Positions 35,555 to 44,944 are shown, counted from the stretch's first letter. The stretch: DNA of 64,000 nt from Hoeflea sp038900095 (GCF_038900095.1 NZ_JBBMQQ010000003.1:310001-374000); one strand, 5' to 3'. Notes: generated by a model from the sequence alone, not told the origin. Numbers and translations are program-made.

Positions 35555-36163
35555 ATGAATGTCGACGATCAAACAAGCACAACGCGACAGCCGACGCGGC
35601 GGGCGCGGGGTCTTTTTGCCCGTTTCCGGAAATCGAGCGACGGGACAGCCGCAATCGAATTCGCATTGCTGGCGTTTCCGTTTTTCCTTCTGATCTTCGC
35701 AACGATCGAAGCCTTCATTGCCTTTGCCGGCGAGCAATTGCTGGAGAATGCCGTCGATACGATGGCGAGGCAGGTCCGCACCGGCCAGATCAAGAACCTG
35801 ACCGAAGAGGAATTCCGGACAAGGTTCTGCGCTGAAATCAGCCTGATGATTACCTGCGCGGAAGAGGAAGATCCGAACGATCAGAAGCTCTATCTCGATG
35901 TCCGGGAGTTTGCGAGCTTCGATGCCATTCCCAATTACATTCCGAAGGTCAGCAACGACCAGTTCGCCGATCTGGACCCCAGAGGCTTCGGTTACAGTCC
36001 CGGTGGACCGAAAAGCATCAATATTGTCCGCGCCTACTATCGCTGGGAGGTAATGACCGATCTTGTCAGGCCTTTCATCACCAACATCCGCAAGGAAGGC
36101 GAAATGCCGCGCGACTTCCTCATGGTGGCAACGGCCGCTTTTCGAAACGAGAATTATCCATGA
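35555..36163 (+). CDS. TadE-like pseudopilin
   Basis: 202 residues. A basic cytoplasmic leader is followed by a prepilin-like site: Gly30 then TAAIEFALLAFPFFLLIFATIEAFI, with Glu35 at the +5 position, as in TadE family pseudopilins processed by the Tad prepilin peptidase. The periplasmic part (60-202) contains a CxxxxxxxxC pair (FCAEISLMITC). GGGAG lies 7 nt before the ATG. It forms a pair with the next gene and is probably a minor subunit of the pilus system. Confidence 0.87.
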   Translation: MNVDDQTSTTRQPTRRARGLFARFRKSSDGTAAIEFALLAFPFFLLIFATIEAFIAFAGEQLLENAVDTMARQVRTGQIKNLTEEEFRTRFCAEISLMITCAEEEDPNDQKLYLDVREFASFDAIPNYIPKVSNDQFADLDPRGFGYSPGGPKSINIVRAYYRWEVMTDLVRPFITNIRKEGEMPRDFLMVATAAFRNENYP

Positions 36164-36212
36164 GTGAAATCATGAAACTCTCGAGGGTCGAAAATCACAA
36201 GGAAACACGGCC

Positions 36213-36785
36213 ATGAAGGGCACTCTGGCAGCACTGAACCGGACAGTCCGGAGACTTCGCGGCGACAGGTCAGGCGTCGGCGCCGTTGAATTTGCGCTGA
36301 TCGCTCCGGTCCTGATCGTTCTCTACATGGGATCTCTGGAAATTTCGGTCGCCATGTCGGTCAACAAGAAGCTGGCGCGTGCCGCGAGCACGGTTGCCGA
36401 CCTCGTGACCCAGGACGACAACATCGACAAGGCCTTCCTGGCCTCGATGGTGAATGTGGCGCAAAGCGTGATGATGCCGTATCGCGCGGACGGCATGAAG
36501 GTGAAGATCACCGGTATCGCAATCGACGCTTCGGGCATCGGCAAGACTACATGGTCGTGGCAGGACGACAATACGCGGCCCTACTCCGTCGGCTCGACCC
36601 AGACACTGCCGAAGGACCTGGCGATTCCGAACACATTCCTGGTTCGCACCGAGCTGATGTTCGATCACAAGCTGCTGCTGATCATGCCGGACATCCAGGA
36701 CATCGACGTGCGCACGATCAACATGAAGAAGACCTACCATCTTCGTCAACGCATCGGCGACAGCGTGGCTTGCAGCAACTGCTGA
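36213..36785 (+). CDS. TadE-like pseudopilin (second copy)
   Basis: 190 residues with the same plan: basic leader, Gly21 then VGAVEFALIAPVLIVLYMGSLEISVAM, Glu26 at +5, then a periplasmic domain beginning NKKLARAASTVADLVTQDD, typical of the TadE/TadF group. AAGGAA precedes the ATG. It ends with SVACSNC. It lies 49 bp after the first TadE-like gene and is probably in the same operon. Confidence 0.87.
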   Translation: MKGTLAALNRTVRRLRGDRSGVGAVEFALIAPVLIVLYMGSLEISVAMSVNKKLARAASTVADLVTQDDNIDKAFLASMVNVAQSVMMPYRADGMKVKITGIAIDASGIGKTTWSWQDDNTRPYSVGSTQTLPKDLAIPNTFLVRTELMFDHKLLLIMPDIQDIDVRTINMKKTYHLRQRIGDSVACSNC

Positions 36786-36830
36786 CTGGCCTTTCGAGCT
36801 GACAGCGCTTTTCCGGACGAGAAGAGCCCG

Positions 36831-36867
36831 AATTTGCCCGGTGTGCAGTTGTTGCGCCGGGCAATTT
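36831..36867. terminator. Hairpin between convergent TadE-like and PhnD-like genes
   Basis: An 11-bp near-perfect inverted repeat (AATTTGCCCGG with CCGGGCAATTT, one mismatch) around a 15-base loop, placed between two convergent genes with A/T-rich ends; it may terminate both. Confidence 0.55.
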
Positions 36868-36880
36868 GCATCCGCTCATG

Positions 36881-37822
36881 TCACCTGCGGTATTGTGCGG
36901 ATTGAGGATCACTCAGGGCTTCGACCAGCCCCCGGACATTGCGGTAATCCTCGGGATCCGGGGTGACATAGCCACCGCCGTAAGCCGGTTCGAAAATGTC
37001 CATCAGACCGGGGGCCGACGAGGCCATCCCGTCAAGAAACACCCCGAGAGCATCGACCAGATCATCCGGCAAGGACCGGTGGACGGCGTGAGGACCATAG
37101 GGAATGCGCTGGGATGACCAGACAATCCGGAGCGGATCGGTGGACTGGATCAACGACTGGTTCCAACCGCCGAACAAGCGCTCCAAATCCGATCCGGCCT
37201 CTCCGGGCACATCCGGCACCCAGGCAAAAAAGCCGTCAATGCTTCCCTCCCGGTAGAGATCAATGACAGAGGCAACGCTGCCGCCACGGACCAGGTCCGG
37301 CTGGTCCAGACTGCCTGCCCTTATGGCCTGGTGCGGGATCTGCCAGCCCGAAACCGAGGCTTCGCTGGAATAGCCCACCTTCAGCTCCGCAACAGGAATG
37401 TTCACCCCGTCGCGCGCCACCAGCACCGAGCGGAAGCCGGTGGACCCATCCGCGGCAACAGGGCTGCGGAAGGCGCGAACGCAGCTGCAAGCAGCCTCGG
37501 TTGCGGCATATGAGCGGGCGGAATGGATGGCGTAGCCCACGCGGCCACTGGCGTGGGCATCAATCAAGGCGGCATAACTGCCCAGCTTGATGATTTCGAC
37601 CGGTATCGCCAGCGCGTTGGCAAAGGCGCTCCGGATGGCCTCCAGCTTGACGGGATCGGTTGTCGCAACATGGGTTTCGACAAGGCCTATGCGCAGCACA
37701 GCCACCGAATCCCGGTAGTCCGCCCGGGCCATGCCGGAGGACGCCATCACAAGCCATATGGCCGCCCAGCCCAGCGCCCGAAAACATCCTGCAATCCTGA
37801 CAACGCGCTTGATCATAACCAT
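36881..37822 (-). CDS. Periplasmic substrate-binding protein, PhnD/SsuA-like
   Basis: About 313 residues. A basic N-terminus and hydrophobic stretch (LGWAAIWLVMASSGMARA) look like a signal peptide. The mature part resembles the phosphate/phosphonate binding protein group (PhnD-like): LRIGLVETH, an IHSARSYAATEAACSCV segment in the hinge area, and LVRGGSVASVIDLYREGSIDGFFAWVP. No ABC permease or ATPase gene lies beside it, so it may be an orphan binding protein or a sensor input. Ligand unknown. The start is uncertain (ATG 37822 or 37816; no clear ribosome site). Confidence 0.75.
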   Translation of the reverse strand: MVMIKRVVRIAGCFRALGWAAIWLVMASSGMARADYRDSVAVLRIGLVETHVATTDPVKLEAIRSAFANALAIPVEIIKLGSYAALIDAHASGRVGYAIHSARSYAATEAACSCVRAFRSPVAADGSTGFRSVLVARDGVNIPVAELKVGYSSEASVSGWQIPHQAIRAGSLDQPDLVRGGSVASVIDLYREGSIDGFFAWVPDVPGEAGSDLERLFGGWNQSLIQSTDPLRIVWSSQRIPYGPHAVHRSLPDDLVDALGVFLDGMASSAPGLMDIFEPAYGGGYVTPDPEDYRNVRGLVEALSDPQSAQYRR

Positions 37823-37954
37823 GTGCGATCTATACCATGGCCTCACTGAAAAGCACGGTTATGGTGAAAACAAGGTTACCAGGCGAAGGCAATCTCAAGT
37901 CTTCCGATGGCACTTGAAACCGGCTAAATTGCCGATCATTCGGAGACATTTTTC

Positions 37955-39175
37955 ATGGCGCGTGCATTCCTGTTTGTTCTTGATTCCTTTGGCATCGGGG
38001 GAGCCCCCGACGCAGAAGCCTATGGTGACCTTGGGGCCAATACGCTTGGCCACATTGCCGAGCAATGCGCGGCAGGCCTCGCCGACCGCGACGGATTGCG
38101 CAAGGGTCCGCTGTCATTGCCGCATATGCAATCGCTGGGTCTGGCCGAAGCGGCGATGGCAGCGACCGGAGACCTTCCGGCAGGATGGGCGCTTACCGCC
38201 CGGCCACGCGGGATTCATGGCGCGGCCAGCGAAGTGTCGCATGGCAAGGACACGCCATCGGGTCACTGGGAGATTGCCGGCCAGCCGGTCATGTTCGACT
38301 GGGGCTACTTTCCCGATGACGGTCCGGCGTTCAGCGACGAGCTGGTTGCAGCAATCGTTTCGGAAGGAAAGTTGCCGGGTATCCTCGGGAACTGCCATGC
38401 TTCCGGAACCGAGATCATCGCCCGGCTTGGCGAGGAGCACATGAAAACCGGCAAGCCGATCTGCTACACATCGTCGGATTCGGTGTTCCAGATCGCCGCG
38501 CACGAGGAAAGCTTCGGTCTCGAGAGGCTGATCGAGCTGTGCCAGATCGTGCGCAAGCTCGTCGACCCGCTGAATATCGGCCGGGTGATTGCGCGGCCAT
38601 TCGTCGGATCGGCCAAGACCGGCTTTGAGCGCACCGGAAACCGGCGTGATTTTTCTGTCCCTCCCCCGGGGCCGACCCTGCTCGATCAGGTCAGTGAAAG
38701 CGGTCAACGCGTGTTCGCAGTCGGCAAGATCGGCGATATCTTTGCCCATCAGGGCGTTACCGACGTGCGCAAGGCGAGCGGCAATCCGGCGCTTTTCACG
38801 GCCACGCTGAAGGCCACGGAAGAAGCCCGCGACGGCGATCTGGTGTTCACCAATTTTGTCGATTTCGACATGCTGTACGGGCATCGCCGGGATGTGGCAG
38901 GTTATGCAGCGGCACTGGAAGCACTGGATGCGATGCTGCCGCGTTTCGCCAAGCTGCTGAAGCGGGGCGACCTGGTGATCATGACCGCCGATCATGGCTG
39001 TGATCCGACCTGGCGCGGCACCGATCACACCCGCGAACGCGTACCGGTGCTGGGCTTCGGGCCCGGCGTTGCCCCACGCGACATCGGTGTGCGCACAAGT
39101 TACGCCGATATCGGCGCGACGCTGGCACAGCATCTGGGCCTGCCGGGAACAGGCAATGGAAGGAGCTTTCTGTGA
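37955..39175 (+). CDS. deoB: Phosphopentomutase
   Basis: 406 residues of the alkaline-phosphatase-like DeoB family. The metal-binding nucleophile region is at the N-terminus (LFVLDSFGIGGAPDAEAYGD), with SDSVFQIAAHEE and the terminal metal motif MTADHGCDPTWRGTDHTRE. It converts ribose- or deoxyribose-1-phosphate to the 5-phosphate, linking nucleoside phosphorolysis to DeoC and the pentose phosphate pathway. GGAG lies before the ATG. The adenosine deaminase start overlaps its stop. Confidence 0.97.
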   Translation: MARAFLFVLDSFGIGGAPDAEAYGDLGANTLGHIAEQCAAGLADRDGLRKGPLSLPHMQSLGLAEAAMAATGDLPAGWALTARPRGIHGAASEVSHGKDTPSGHWEIAGQPVMFDWGYFPDDGPAFSDELVAAIVSEGKLPGILGNCHASGTEIIARLGEEHMKTGKPICYTSSDSVFQIAAHEESFGLERLIELCQIVRKLVDPLNIGRVIARPFVGSAKTGFERTGNRRDFSVPPPGPTLLDQVSESGQRVFAVGKIGDIFAHQGVTDVRKASGNPALFTATLKATEEARDGDLVFTNFVDFDMLYGHRRDVAGYAAALEALDAMLPRFAKLLKRGDLVIMTADHGCDPTWRGTDHTRERVPVLGFGPGVAPRDIGVRTSYADIGATLAQHLGLPGTGNGRSFL

Positions 39176-40143
39176 AAGCCAGGATCAGGAAGGCCGAACT
39201 GCATTGCCACATCGAGGGCGCGGCGTCGCCGGCGCTGGTCAGGGCACAGGCCCGGAAATACAATGAGGATGTCTCCGGCTTCATCTCCGGTGACTCCTAT
39301 GTCTGGTCCGATTTCACCGAGTTTCTCGTAGCCTATGACGGCGCCGCATCGCTGTTTCGCAGCGAGGAGGACTACGCGCTGCTGGCGCGAACCTATCTCG
39401 AAGGAATTGCCGCGGAAAACGCCATATACGCGGAAATCTTCGTTTCCCCGGATCATGCGACTGCCGCAGGCTTGTCCCCGGCGGCCTATTTTGACGGGCT
39501 GGCCGAAGGCATTGCCGCCGCGAAAGCCTCGACGGGTATCGAGTGCCGGATGATCATCGTCGGCGTGCGGCACCTGGGCGCGGACAAGGTGGAGGCCGCG
39601 GCACGGCTGGCCAGCAGCAGACCGCACCCGCTGATCACCGGCTTCGGCATGGCCGGGGATGAGCGGTTCGGCAAGGTTGCAGACTATGCCCGCGCTTTTG
39701 ACATCGCCCGCGACGCCGGGCTTGGCATCACCATCCATGCGGGAGAACTTGCCGGGCCGGAAAGCGTGCGCGACGCGCTGGACCATATTCGCCCTGCCCG
39801 CATTGGCCATGGCGTGCGAGCCTCCGAGGACGACGCCCTGGTTCAGCGGATCGCCGTCTCCGGCGTGGTTCTTGAAGTCTGTCCCGGATCCAATCTGGCG
39901 CTGAAGGTGTATCCGGATATTTCCAGCCATCCGTTCGACCGGCTCAGGCGGGCCGGAGTGAAGGTGACGCTGAGTTCGGATGATCCGCCGCATTTCGCCA
40001 GTTCCATCGGCCGGGAATACCAGATGGCGGCCGATGCCTGGGGGTACGACGCCGCGCAATTGACCGCGATTACCCGTACATCCATCGAAGCGGCGTTCGT
40101 TGACGAGCCCACTAGGGCAATTCTCTTGGGACAGCTTGACTAA
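39172..40143 (+). CDS. add: Adenosine deaminase
   Basis: 323 residues. The metallo-dependent hydrolase motif HCHIEGA puts metal ligands at His11 and His13; HAGELAGPESV holds the third His and catalytic Glu; RIGHGV and SSDDPPHF complete the active site. It deaminates adenosine or deoxyadenosine to inosine forms, which the purine nucleoside phosphorylase of the facing operon can cleave. It starts with GTG overlapping the deoB stop codon (GTGA), showing tight coupling. Confidence 0.94.
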   Translation: MKARIRKAELHCHIEGAASPALVRAQARKYNEDVSGFISGDSYVWSDFTEFLVAYDGAASLFRSEEDYALLARTYLEGIAAENAIYAEIFVSPDHATAAGLSPAAYFDGLAEGIAAAKASTGIECRMIIVGVRHLGADKVEAAARLASSRPHPLITGFGMAGDERFGKVADYARAFDIARDAGLGITIHAGELAGPESVRDALDHIRPARIGHGVRASEDDALVQRIAVSGVVLEVCPGSNLALKVYPDISSHPFDRLRRAGVKVTLSSDDPPHFASSIGREYQMAADAWGYDAAQLTAITRTSIEAAFVDEPTRAILLGQLD

Positions 40144-40324
40144 AACCGTTACGGCGGTTGCCCGAGCCGGTTAATGAGTGTCTAAATCAACAAGGTCATC
40201 AGCACCGCGCTCCCGGACATTTTCAGCGCCGGAGGCGGTGGGTAGTTTTTTACGAGGCCGGGCAAAGTCCATCGATTTTTCGCAATCAAAGCGACGCCCG
40301 GTCACAGCTTCAAGGCAGGTCAAC

Positions 40325-40954
40325 ATGGACGGTGTTACAGTCATCGATCATCCGCTGGTGCAGCACAAGCTCACCATCATGCGCAAGAAGGAAACCTCGA
40401 CAGCTGGCTTCCGGCGGTTGCTGAGGGAAATTTCGACCCTGCTGTGCTACGAGGTCACCCGGGATCTCGAAATGACGATGGAGCGGATCGAAACTCCGCT
40501 GATCGAAATCGAAGCGCCGGTGCTTGAAGGCAAGAAGCTGGTGTTCGCGTCGATCCTGCGTGCTGGCAACGGCTTGCTGGAAGGCATGCTGGACCTGGTT
40601 CCTTCCGCCCGTGTCGCCCATATCGGTGTCTACCGCGACCACGAAACACTCGAAGCGATCGAGTATTTCTTCAAGGCTCCCGAAGACATCGACAGCCGGC
40701 TGGTGATCGTTGTCGACCCGATGCTGGCCACCGGCAATTCGGCCATTGCATCGATCGACAAGCTCAAGGAGCGTGGCGCGCGCAATATCCGCTTTCTCTG
40801 CCTGCTGGCAGCGCCGGAGGGCATTCGCAATTTTCAAGCCGCCCATCCGGATGTGCCGGTCTACACCGCCTCCATCGACAGCCATCTCAACGAGCAGGGC
40901 TATATCGTTCCTGGCCTCGGAGACGCGGGCGACCGCATGTACGGCACAAAATAG
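40325..40954 (+). CDS. upp: Uracil phosphoribosyltransferase
   Basis: 209 residues, the exact family size. The type I PRTase PRPP loop is VIVVDPMLATGNSAIA and the C-terminal uracil-binding end is NEQGYIVPGLGDAGDRMYGTK. It makes UMP from uracil and PRPP. The start at 40325 (MDGVTVIDHPLVQHKL) matches the family; the open frame extends upstream to 40178 but this part has no family similarity. It lies 181 bp after add, so it may have its own promoter. Confidence 0.97.
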   Translation: MDGVTVIDHPLVQHKLTIMRKKETSTAGFRRLLREISTLLCYEVTRDLEMTMERIETPLIEIEAPVLEGKKLVFASILRAGNGLLEGMLDLVPSARVAHIGVYRDHETLEAIEYFFKAPEDIDSRLVIVVDPMLATGNSAIASIDKLKERGARNIRFLCLLAAPEGIRNFQAAHPDVPVYTASIDSHLNEQGYIVPGLGDAGDRMYGTK

Positions 40955-41078
40955 GCTCGGATGGCGCTTGTTTGGAGCCTCTTAACCACACAAGCTGATT
41001 CCGGGCGAAACAGGCCTGCACTTCACCGACCATTAGGCCCAAGCCTGTTCAATAGGCCGGTAGTGTTGGAGTGCCGGT

Positions 41079-41633
41079 ATGCTGAAGAACATTTTCCTTA
41101 TTTCCTGTGCTGTGCTCGTTATTTCGGGCCTGCCCTATTACGCACAGGACATCTCGGCGTTCGTTTCGAAAGATACGAAAGCGGTTGCCGCAGCTCCAAA
41201 TCCTGCCGCCGCCCGGACGCAGGCCGTTGCCGCCAAACCCTTGGCGCATTATGCGACGGGCGTTCGTGCTGCGACTGTTCCCATGAACCCTGATGGACAC
41301 TTCAGCGCCGATTTCCGCATCAACGGCCGAAATGTGCGGGGGCTTATCGATACCGGGGCGACCTATGTGGCGATCAACACATCAACCGCCCGCAATCTCG
41401 GCCTCGGACTTGCCAACTCGGACTTCACACACCAGGTGCGCACCGCCAACGGCACGACCCGTGCCGCGCTGGTAATGCTTGACCGCATGGAGATCGGGGC
41501 CATATCCGTCAGCGATATCCAGGCCTTCGTGCTCGATGACAAGGCGCTCTCGTCCACGCTTATCGGCATGAGCTTCATGTCGAAGCTGCAGTCTTACCGG
41601 GTCAACAACAACCGGCTGGAACTGGTCAACTAG
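41079..41633 (+). CDS. Membrane-anchored retropepsin-like aspartic protease (TIGR02281 family)
   Basis: 184 residues. One N-terminal membrane span (FLISCAVLVISGLPYYA), a linker of about 40 residues, then a clan AA single-domain aspartic protease fold with the catalytic motif LIDTGATYVAI (Asp91) and the later LIGMSF segment. As in retropepsins it should act as a homodimer. Its target is unknown. GGAG lies 6 nt before the ATG. A single gene, converging on deoA. Confidence 0.87.
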   Translation: MLKNIFLISCAVLVISGLPYYAQDISAFVSKDTKAVAAAPNPAAARTQAVAAKPLAHYATGVRAATVPMNPDGHFSADFRINGRNVRGLIDTGATYVAINTSTARNLGLGLANSDFTHQVRTANGTTRAALVMLDRMEIGAISVSDIQAFVLDDKALSSTLIGMSFMSKLQSYRVNNNRLELVN

Positions 41634-41649
41634 AACCGGCGGCCCGGCA

Positions 41650-42966
41650 TCAGCCGTGCCGACCCAGGATAACAGGCGCAACCTCGCCAGCGGTATCGGC
41701 AAACCGGATGGCCTTGCGCAATTCCTTTTCCGCCACGGCAACCTGATCGGCGTTTCTTGCGTGGATCATGGCAATCGGCGTGTCTTTCTCCACCCGGGTA
41801 CCGACCGGGAGCAATTGCGTCAGCCCAACGGCATGGTCGACCGGATCGCCCGGCCTGATCCGCCCACCGCCAAGCGCCACGACGCTCAATCCGATAGCGC
41901 GCGTATCGTAGTCGGCAACATATCCCTGCTCTCCGGCAAGACAGGCCGAGACAACAGGCGCCTTTTCAAGATGGCGGTCCGGATCCGCGAGGAAATCCTT
42001 CGGGCCTCCGAGTTCGGCAACCATCCGGTTGAAGCGCTCTGCAGCGCTGCCATTTTCCAGCGCCGCGAGCGCATGCTTCTTTGCCTCTTCCACGGTGGCG
42101 GCGAGGCCGCCTGATACAAGCATCTCGGCGGCGAGGGCGAGGGTTACTTCCAGCAAGCGGCTGTCGCGGGCTTTCCCGGTGAGAAAATCGGCCGCATTCA
42201 TGACTTCCACCGCGTTTCCGGCAGCACTTGCCAGCGGCTGGTTCATGTCGGTGACCAGCGCCGTGGTCGGCATGCCGGCACCGACAGCAACCTCGACCAG
42301 AGAGCGCGCCAGTTCGTTGGCCCGGTCCGGATTGTCCATGAAGGCGCCATTGCCGCATTTGACATCAAGCACGAGGGCACCAAGGCCTGCTGCAAGCTTC
42401 TTCGACAGGATCGATGCGGTGATCAATGGCACCGATTCGACCGTGGCGGTTACATCGCGGATTCCATAAAAGCGCTTGTCGGCCGGTGCGAGATTTCCGG
42501 TCTGGCCGATGATGGCGCAGCCGGAGGAACCGACGACCTTGCGAAACAGCGCATTGTCGGGCATCGCCGTATAGCCCGGGATGGATTCCATCTTGTCCAG
42601 GGTTCCGCCGGTGTGGCCGAGGCCGCGGCCGGAGATCATCGGAACAGCCAGACCGCACGCGGCTGCGATCGGCGCCAGCATCAGCGAGACATTGTCGCCG
42701 ACACCACCGGTCGAATGCTTGTCGACCACCGGGCGGTCGAGCTCCGGCCAGGACAGCACCTCGCCGGAATCACGCATGGACAGCGTCAGCGCCACCGCTT
42801 CCTTGCGGCTCATGCCCCGAAAGAACACCGCCATGGCGAAGGCCGCAACCTGCCCCTCGCTGACGCTGCCGTCGGTGAGCCCCTGGATGAAGGCCGCGAT
42901 ACCGGCCGGGTCGAGCTCGCCACCGTCACGCTTGGTGCGGATGATCTCCTGGGGCAGGAAACTCAA
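41650..42966 (-). CDS. deoA: Thymidine phosphorylase
   Basis: 438 residues, nucleoside phosphorylase family 3. The phosphate-binding signature is KHSTGGVGDNVSLMLAP; further on SGRGLGHTGGTLDKMESIPGY is the family signature. It cleaves thymidine (and deoxyuridine) to the base and deoxyribose-1-phosphate. The start overlaps the deoC stop by 4 bp. Last gene of the minus-strand nucleoside operon. Confidence 0.97.
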   Translation of the reverse strand: MSFLPQEIIRTKRDGGELDPAGIAAFIQGLTDGSVSEGQVAAFAMAVFFRGMSRKEAVALTLSMRDSGEVLSWPELDRPVVDKHSTGGVGDNVSLMLAPIAAACGLAVPMISGRGLGHTGGTLDKMESIPGYTAMPDNALFRKVVGSSGCAIIGQTGNLAPADKRFYGIRDVTATVESVPLITASILSKKLAAGLGALVLDVKCGNGAFMDNPDRANELARSLVEVAVGAGMPTTALVTDMNQPLASAAGNAVEVMNAADFLTGKARDSRLLEVTLALAAEMLVSGGLAATVEEAKKHALAALENGSAAERFNRMVAELGGPKDFLADPDRHLEKAPVVSACLAGEQGYVADYDTRAIGLSVVALGGGRIRPGDPVDHAVGLTQLLPVGTRVEKDTPIAMIHARNADQVAVAEKELRKAIRFADTAGEVAPVILGRHG

Positions 42967-43751
42967 TAGGCTTCTCCCTTCGAGGTCGCCGCCGAGCGGT
43001 CTTCGAGCGTGGCGAGAATGTCTCCCAGAAGGCCGGACGCACCGAACCGGAACGTCGCCGGCGCAACCCAGCCCGGCCCCATGATTTCGTCACACAGGGC
43101 GAAATAGGCGCGGGCGTCGTCCACCGTGCGGATGCCGCCGGCAGGCTTGAAGCCGGCCTTGCGGCCCGAGCGCTTGATCGCCTCGAGCATGATCCGCGCC
43201 GCTTCCAGCGTGGCATTGACCGCAACCTTGCCGGTCGAGGTCTTGATGAAGTCCGCCTGTTCCTCAAGCGCGATATCGGAGGCGCGGGCGATCAGCGCCG
43301 GGTCCTTGAGTTCTCCGGTCTCGAGAATGGTCTTGAGCGTGACCGGCGCGGGTGCCGCGGCGCGGACAGCGCGGATCATCGTGCGGACAGCCTGTTCGTC
43401 GCCTGCGGCAAAGGCCTTCCAGGGGATGACCAGATCGATCTCGTCAGCGCCGTCGGCCACGGCGCGGGAGGTTTGTGCAACAACCTCTTCAACCGGCAGG
43501 TCACCGGAGGGGAAGTTGACCACCGTGGCGATGCGGACCGGCGATGTGTCACCCAGCCGCTTGCGCGCGGCTGCGACGAAGCGGGGCCAGATGCACACCG
43601 CTGCCGACGATCCATGCCGGTTGATTGCCTTGTCCACCAGAGCAAGCGTTGCCTCCTCGGTGGCATTGTCGCCCAGTTCTGTCAGATCGAGGCAAGCGAA
43701 CGCTGCCGCTGCGACGGCTTTGGGGGAAGTCAGGTCGATCGGTTCAGCCAT
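42963..43751 (-). CDS. deoC: Deoxyribose-phosphate aldolase
   Basis: 262 residues, DeoC/FbaB aldolase family. The Schiff-base Lys is in FIKTSTGKV, and the second conserved Lys lies in KPAGGIRTVDDA. It splits deoxyribose-5-phosphate to acetaldehyde and glyceraldehyde-3-phosphate. The ATG at 43751 overlaps the end of the purine nucleoside phosphorylase gene; a TTG at 43772 is a less likely start. Together with DeoA and DeoB it forms a full deoxyribonucleoside breakdown path. Confidence 0.95.
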   Translation of the reverse strand: MAEPIDLTSPKAVAAAAFACLDLTELGDNATEEATLALVDKAINRHGSSAAVCIWPRFVAAARKRLGDTSPVRIATVVNFPSGDLPVEEVVAQTSRAVADGADEIDLVIPWKAFAAGDEQAVRTMIRAVRAAAPAPVTLKTILETGELKDPALIARASDIALEEQADFIKTSTGKVAVNATLEAARIMLEAIKRSGRKAGFKPAGGIRTVDDARAYFALCDEIMGPGWVAPATFRFGASGLLGDILATLEDRSAATSKGEAY

Positions 43752-44553
43752 GGGATTGGTCCGTGGTTTCAAACATTGCGGTCAGGATCGCAGACAGGCG
43801 TTTGCCGCCAATGGGCGCCATGTCCTTGGTTTCCTGGTGACTGAGTTCGCAGCCGGTCATTCCGGCCGCGAAATTGGTGATCACCGAGGCTGCAATGACG
43901 TTGATGCCGAGAAAACGGGCCAGGATGACTTCCGGGACCGTCGACATGCCGACGGCATCCGCACCCAGAGTTCGCGCCATGCGGATTTCCGCGGGCGTTT
44001 CGAAGCTCGGGCCGGAAAACCACATGTAGACCCCTTCATGCAGCTCGGTTCCTGTGCTTTGAGCCGCGGCCTTCATGCGCGCACCAAGATCTGCATCATA
44101 GGCATTGGTCATGCCGACGAAACGGCGGTCACTGGGTTCGCCAAACAACGGATTGGTGCCGGAGAAATTGATATGATCGGAAATCCGCATCACCGATCCG
44201 GGCGGCATGTCCTGGCGCAAGGATCCGGCCGAATTGGTCAGGATCAGGTTGGTCACGCCGATGCCGTGCAGAGCCTCAAGCGGCGCGCGCATGGCATCGG
44301 CCTTGCCGTGCTCGTAATAGTGCACGCGGCCCGAGAGAATGACCACGGGTGTCTTGCCAATGAGGCCCGCAACTACCTCGCCGGCATGGCCCGACACCCC
44401 GCTTTCGGGAAAACCGGGCAGGTCGGCGTAGGAAATGCGGACCGGATCGGTCACCGTTTCGACCAGCGACCCCAGCCCGGAGCCGAGCACGAGCGCGTGG
44501 CGCGGCATCAGGCCACGCAGGCGGTCGGTGAGGATATCGACCGCGGCGCTCAT
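43744..44553 (-). CDS. punA: Purine nucleoside phosphorylase (class II, trimeric type)
   Basis: 269 residues. The GSGLGSLV phosphate loop, ILSGRVHYYEH, the substrate-binding YMWFSGPSFETPAEIRM block and the NLILTNSAGSLRQDM signature define the high-molecular-weight PNP/MTAP family of PunA type. It phosphorolyses inosine and guanosine (and deoxy forms). It overlaps cdd by 4 bp (ATGA) and deoC by 8 bp, so all are translated from one message. Confidence 0.94.
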   Translation of the reverse strand: MSAAVDILTDRLRGLMPRHALVLGSGLGSLVETVTDPVRISYADLPGFPESGVSGHAGEVVAGLIGKTPVVILSGRVHYYEHGKADAMRAPLEALHGIGVTNLILTNSAGSLRQDMPPGSVMRISDHINFSGTNPLFGEPSDRRFVGMTNAYDADLGARMKAAAQSTGTELHEGVYMWFSGPSFETPAEIRMARTLGADAVGMSTVPEVILARFLGINVIAASVITNFAAGMTGCELSHQETKDMAPIGGKRLSAILTAMFETTDQSHG

Positions 44554-44942
44554 CCGATGGCCCCGGTTTCAAAGGCGTAGGGCAAAAGCTCGTCCATGCG
44601 CAGGGTCTTCCTGATGCCGTCGGCATCACACAGATGGATCAGGGTGTCGGCATCGGCGAATTCCGCCAGTCGCTGCCGGCATCCGCCGCAGGGCGGACAC
44701 AGTTCGAGCTTTTCGGCGATGACGGCGACTTCGCGGATGCGGCTGCCGCCTGCCATGACCATGTGACTGATGGCCGTGGTTTCGGCACACCAGCCTTCCG
44801 GGAACGAGATCACCTCGATATTGGCACCAGCATGGATCTTGCCGTCACTGTCGCGGATTGCCGCGCCGACCGGAAATTTCGAGTAGGGCGCATGGCATCT
44901 GGCCATGGCGTCACGCGCTGCTTCAAACAGATCACGGGCCAT
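44550..44942 (-). CDS. cdd: Cytidine deaminase
   Basis: 130 residues, homotetrameric type. Zinc ligands Cys52 (in WCAETT, followed by the catalytic Glu54), Cys85 and Cys88 (CPPCGGC) are present. It deaminates cytidine and deoxycytidine to the uridine forms. The start at 44942 was chosen for fit to the family and lies 2 bp after the permease stop; a longer upstream open frame is a shadow of the permease gene. Confidence 0.96.
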   Translation of the reverse strand: MARDLFEAARDAMARCHAPYSKFPVGAAIRDSDGKIHAGANIEVISFPEGWCAETTAISHMVMAGGSRIREVAVIAEKLELCPPCGGCRQRLAEFADADTLIHLCDADGIRKTLRMDELLPYAFETGAIG

Positions 44943-44944
44943 TT

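Noticed and set aside
40955..41010. Hairpin after upp (GGCTC ... GAGCC)
   Set aside because: Only five base pairs with a 16-base loop and no T-run; too weak to call a terminator.
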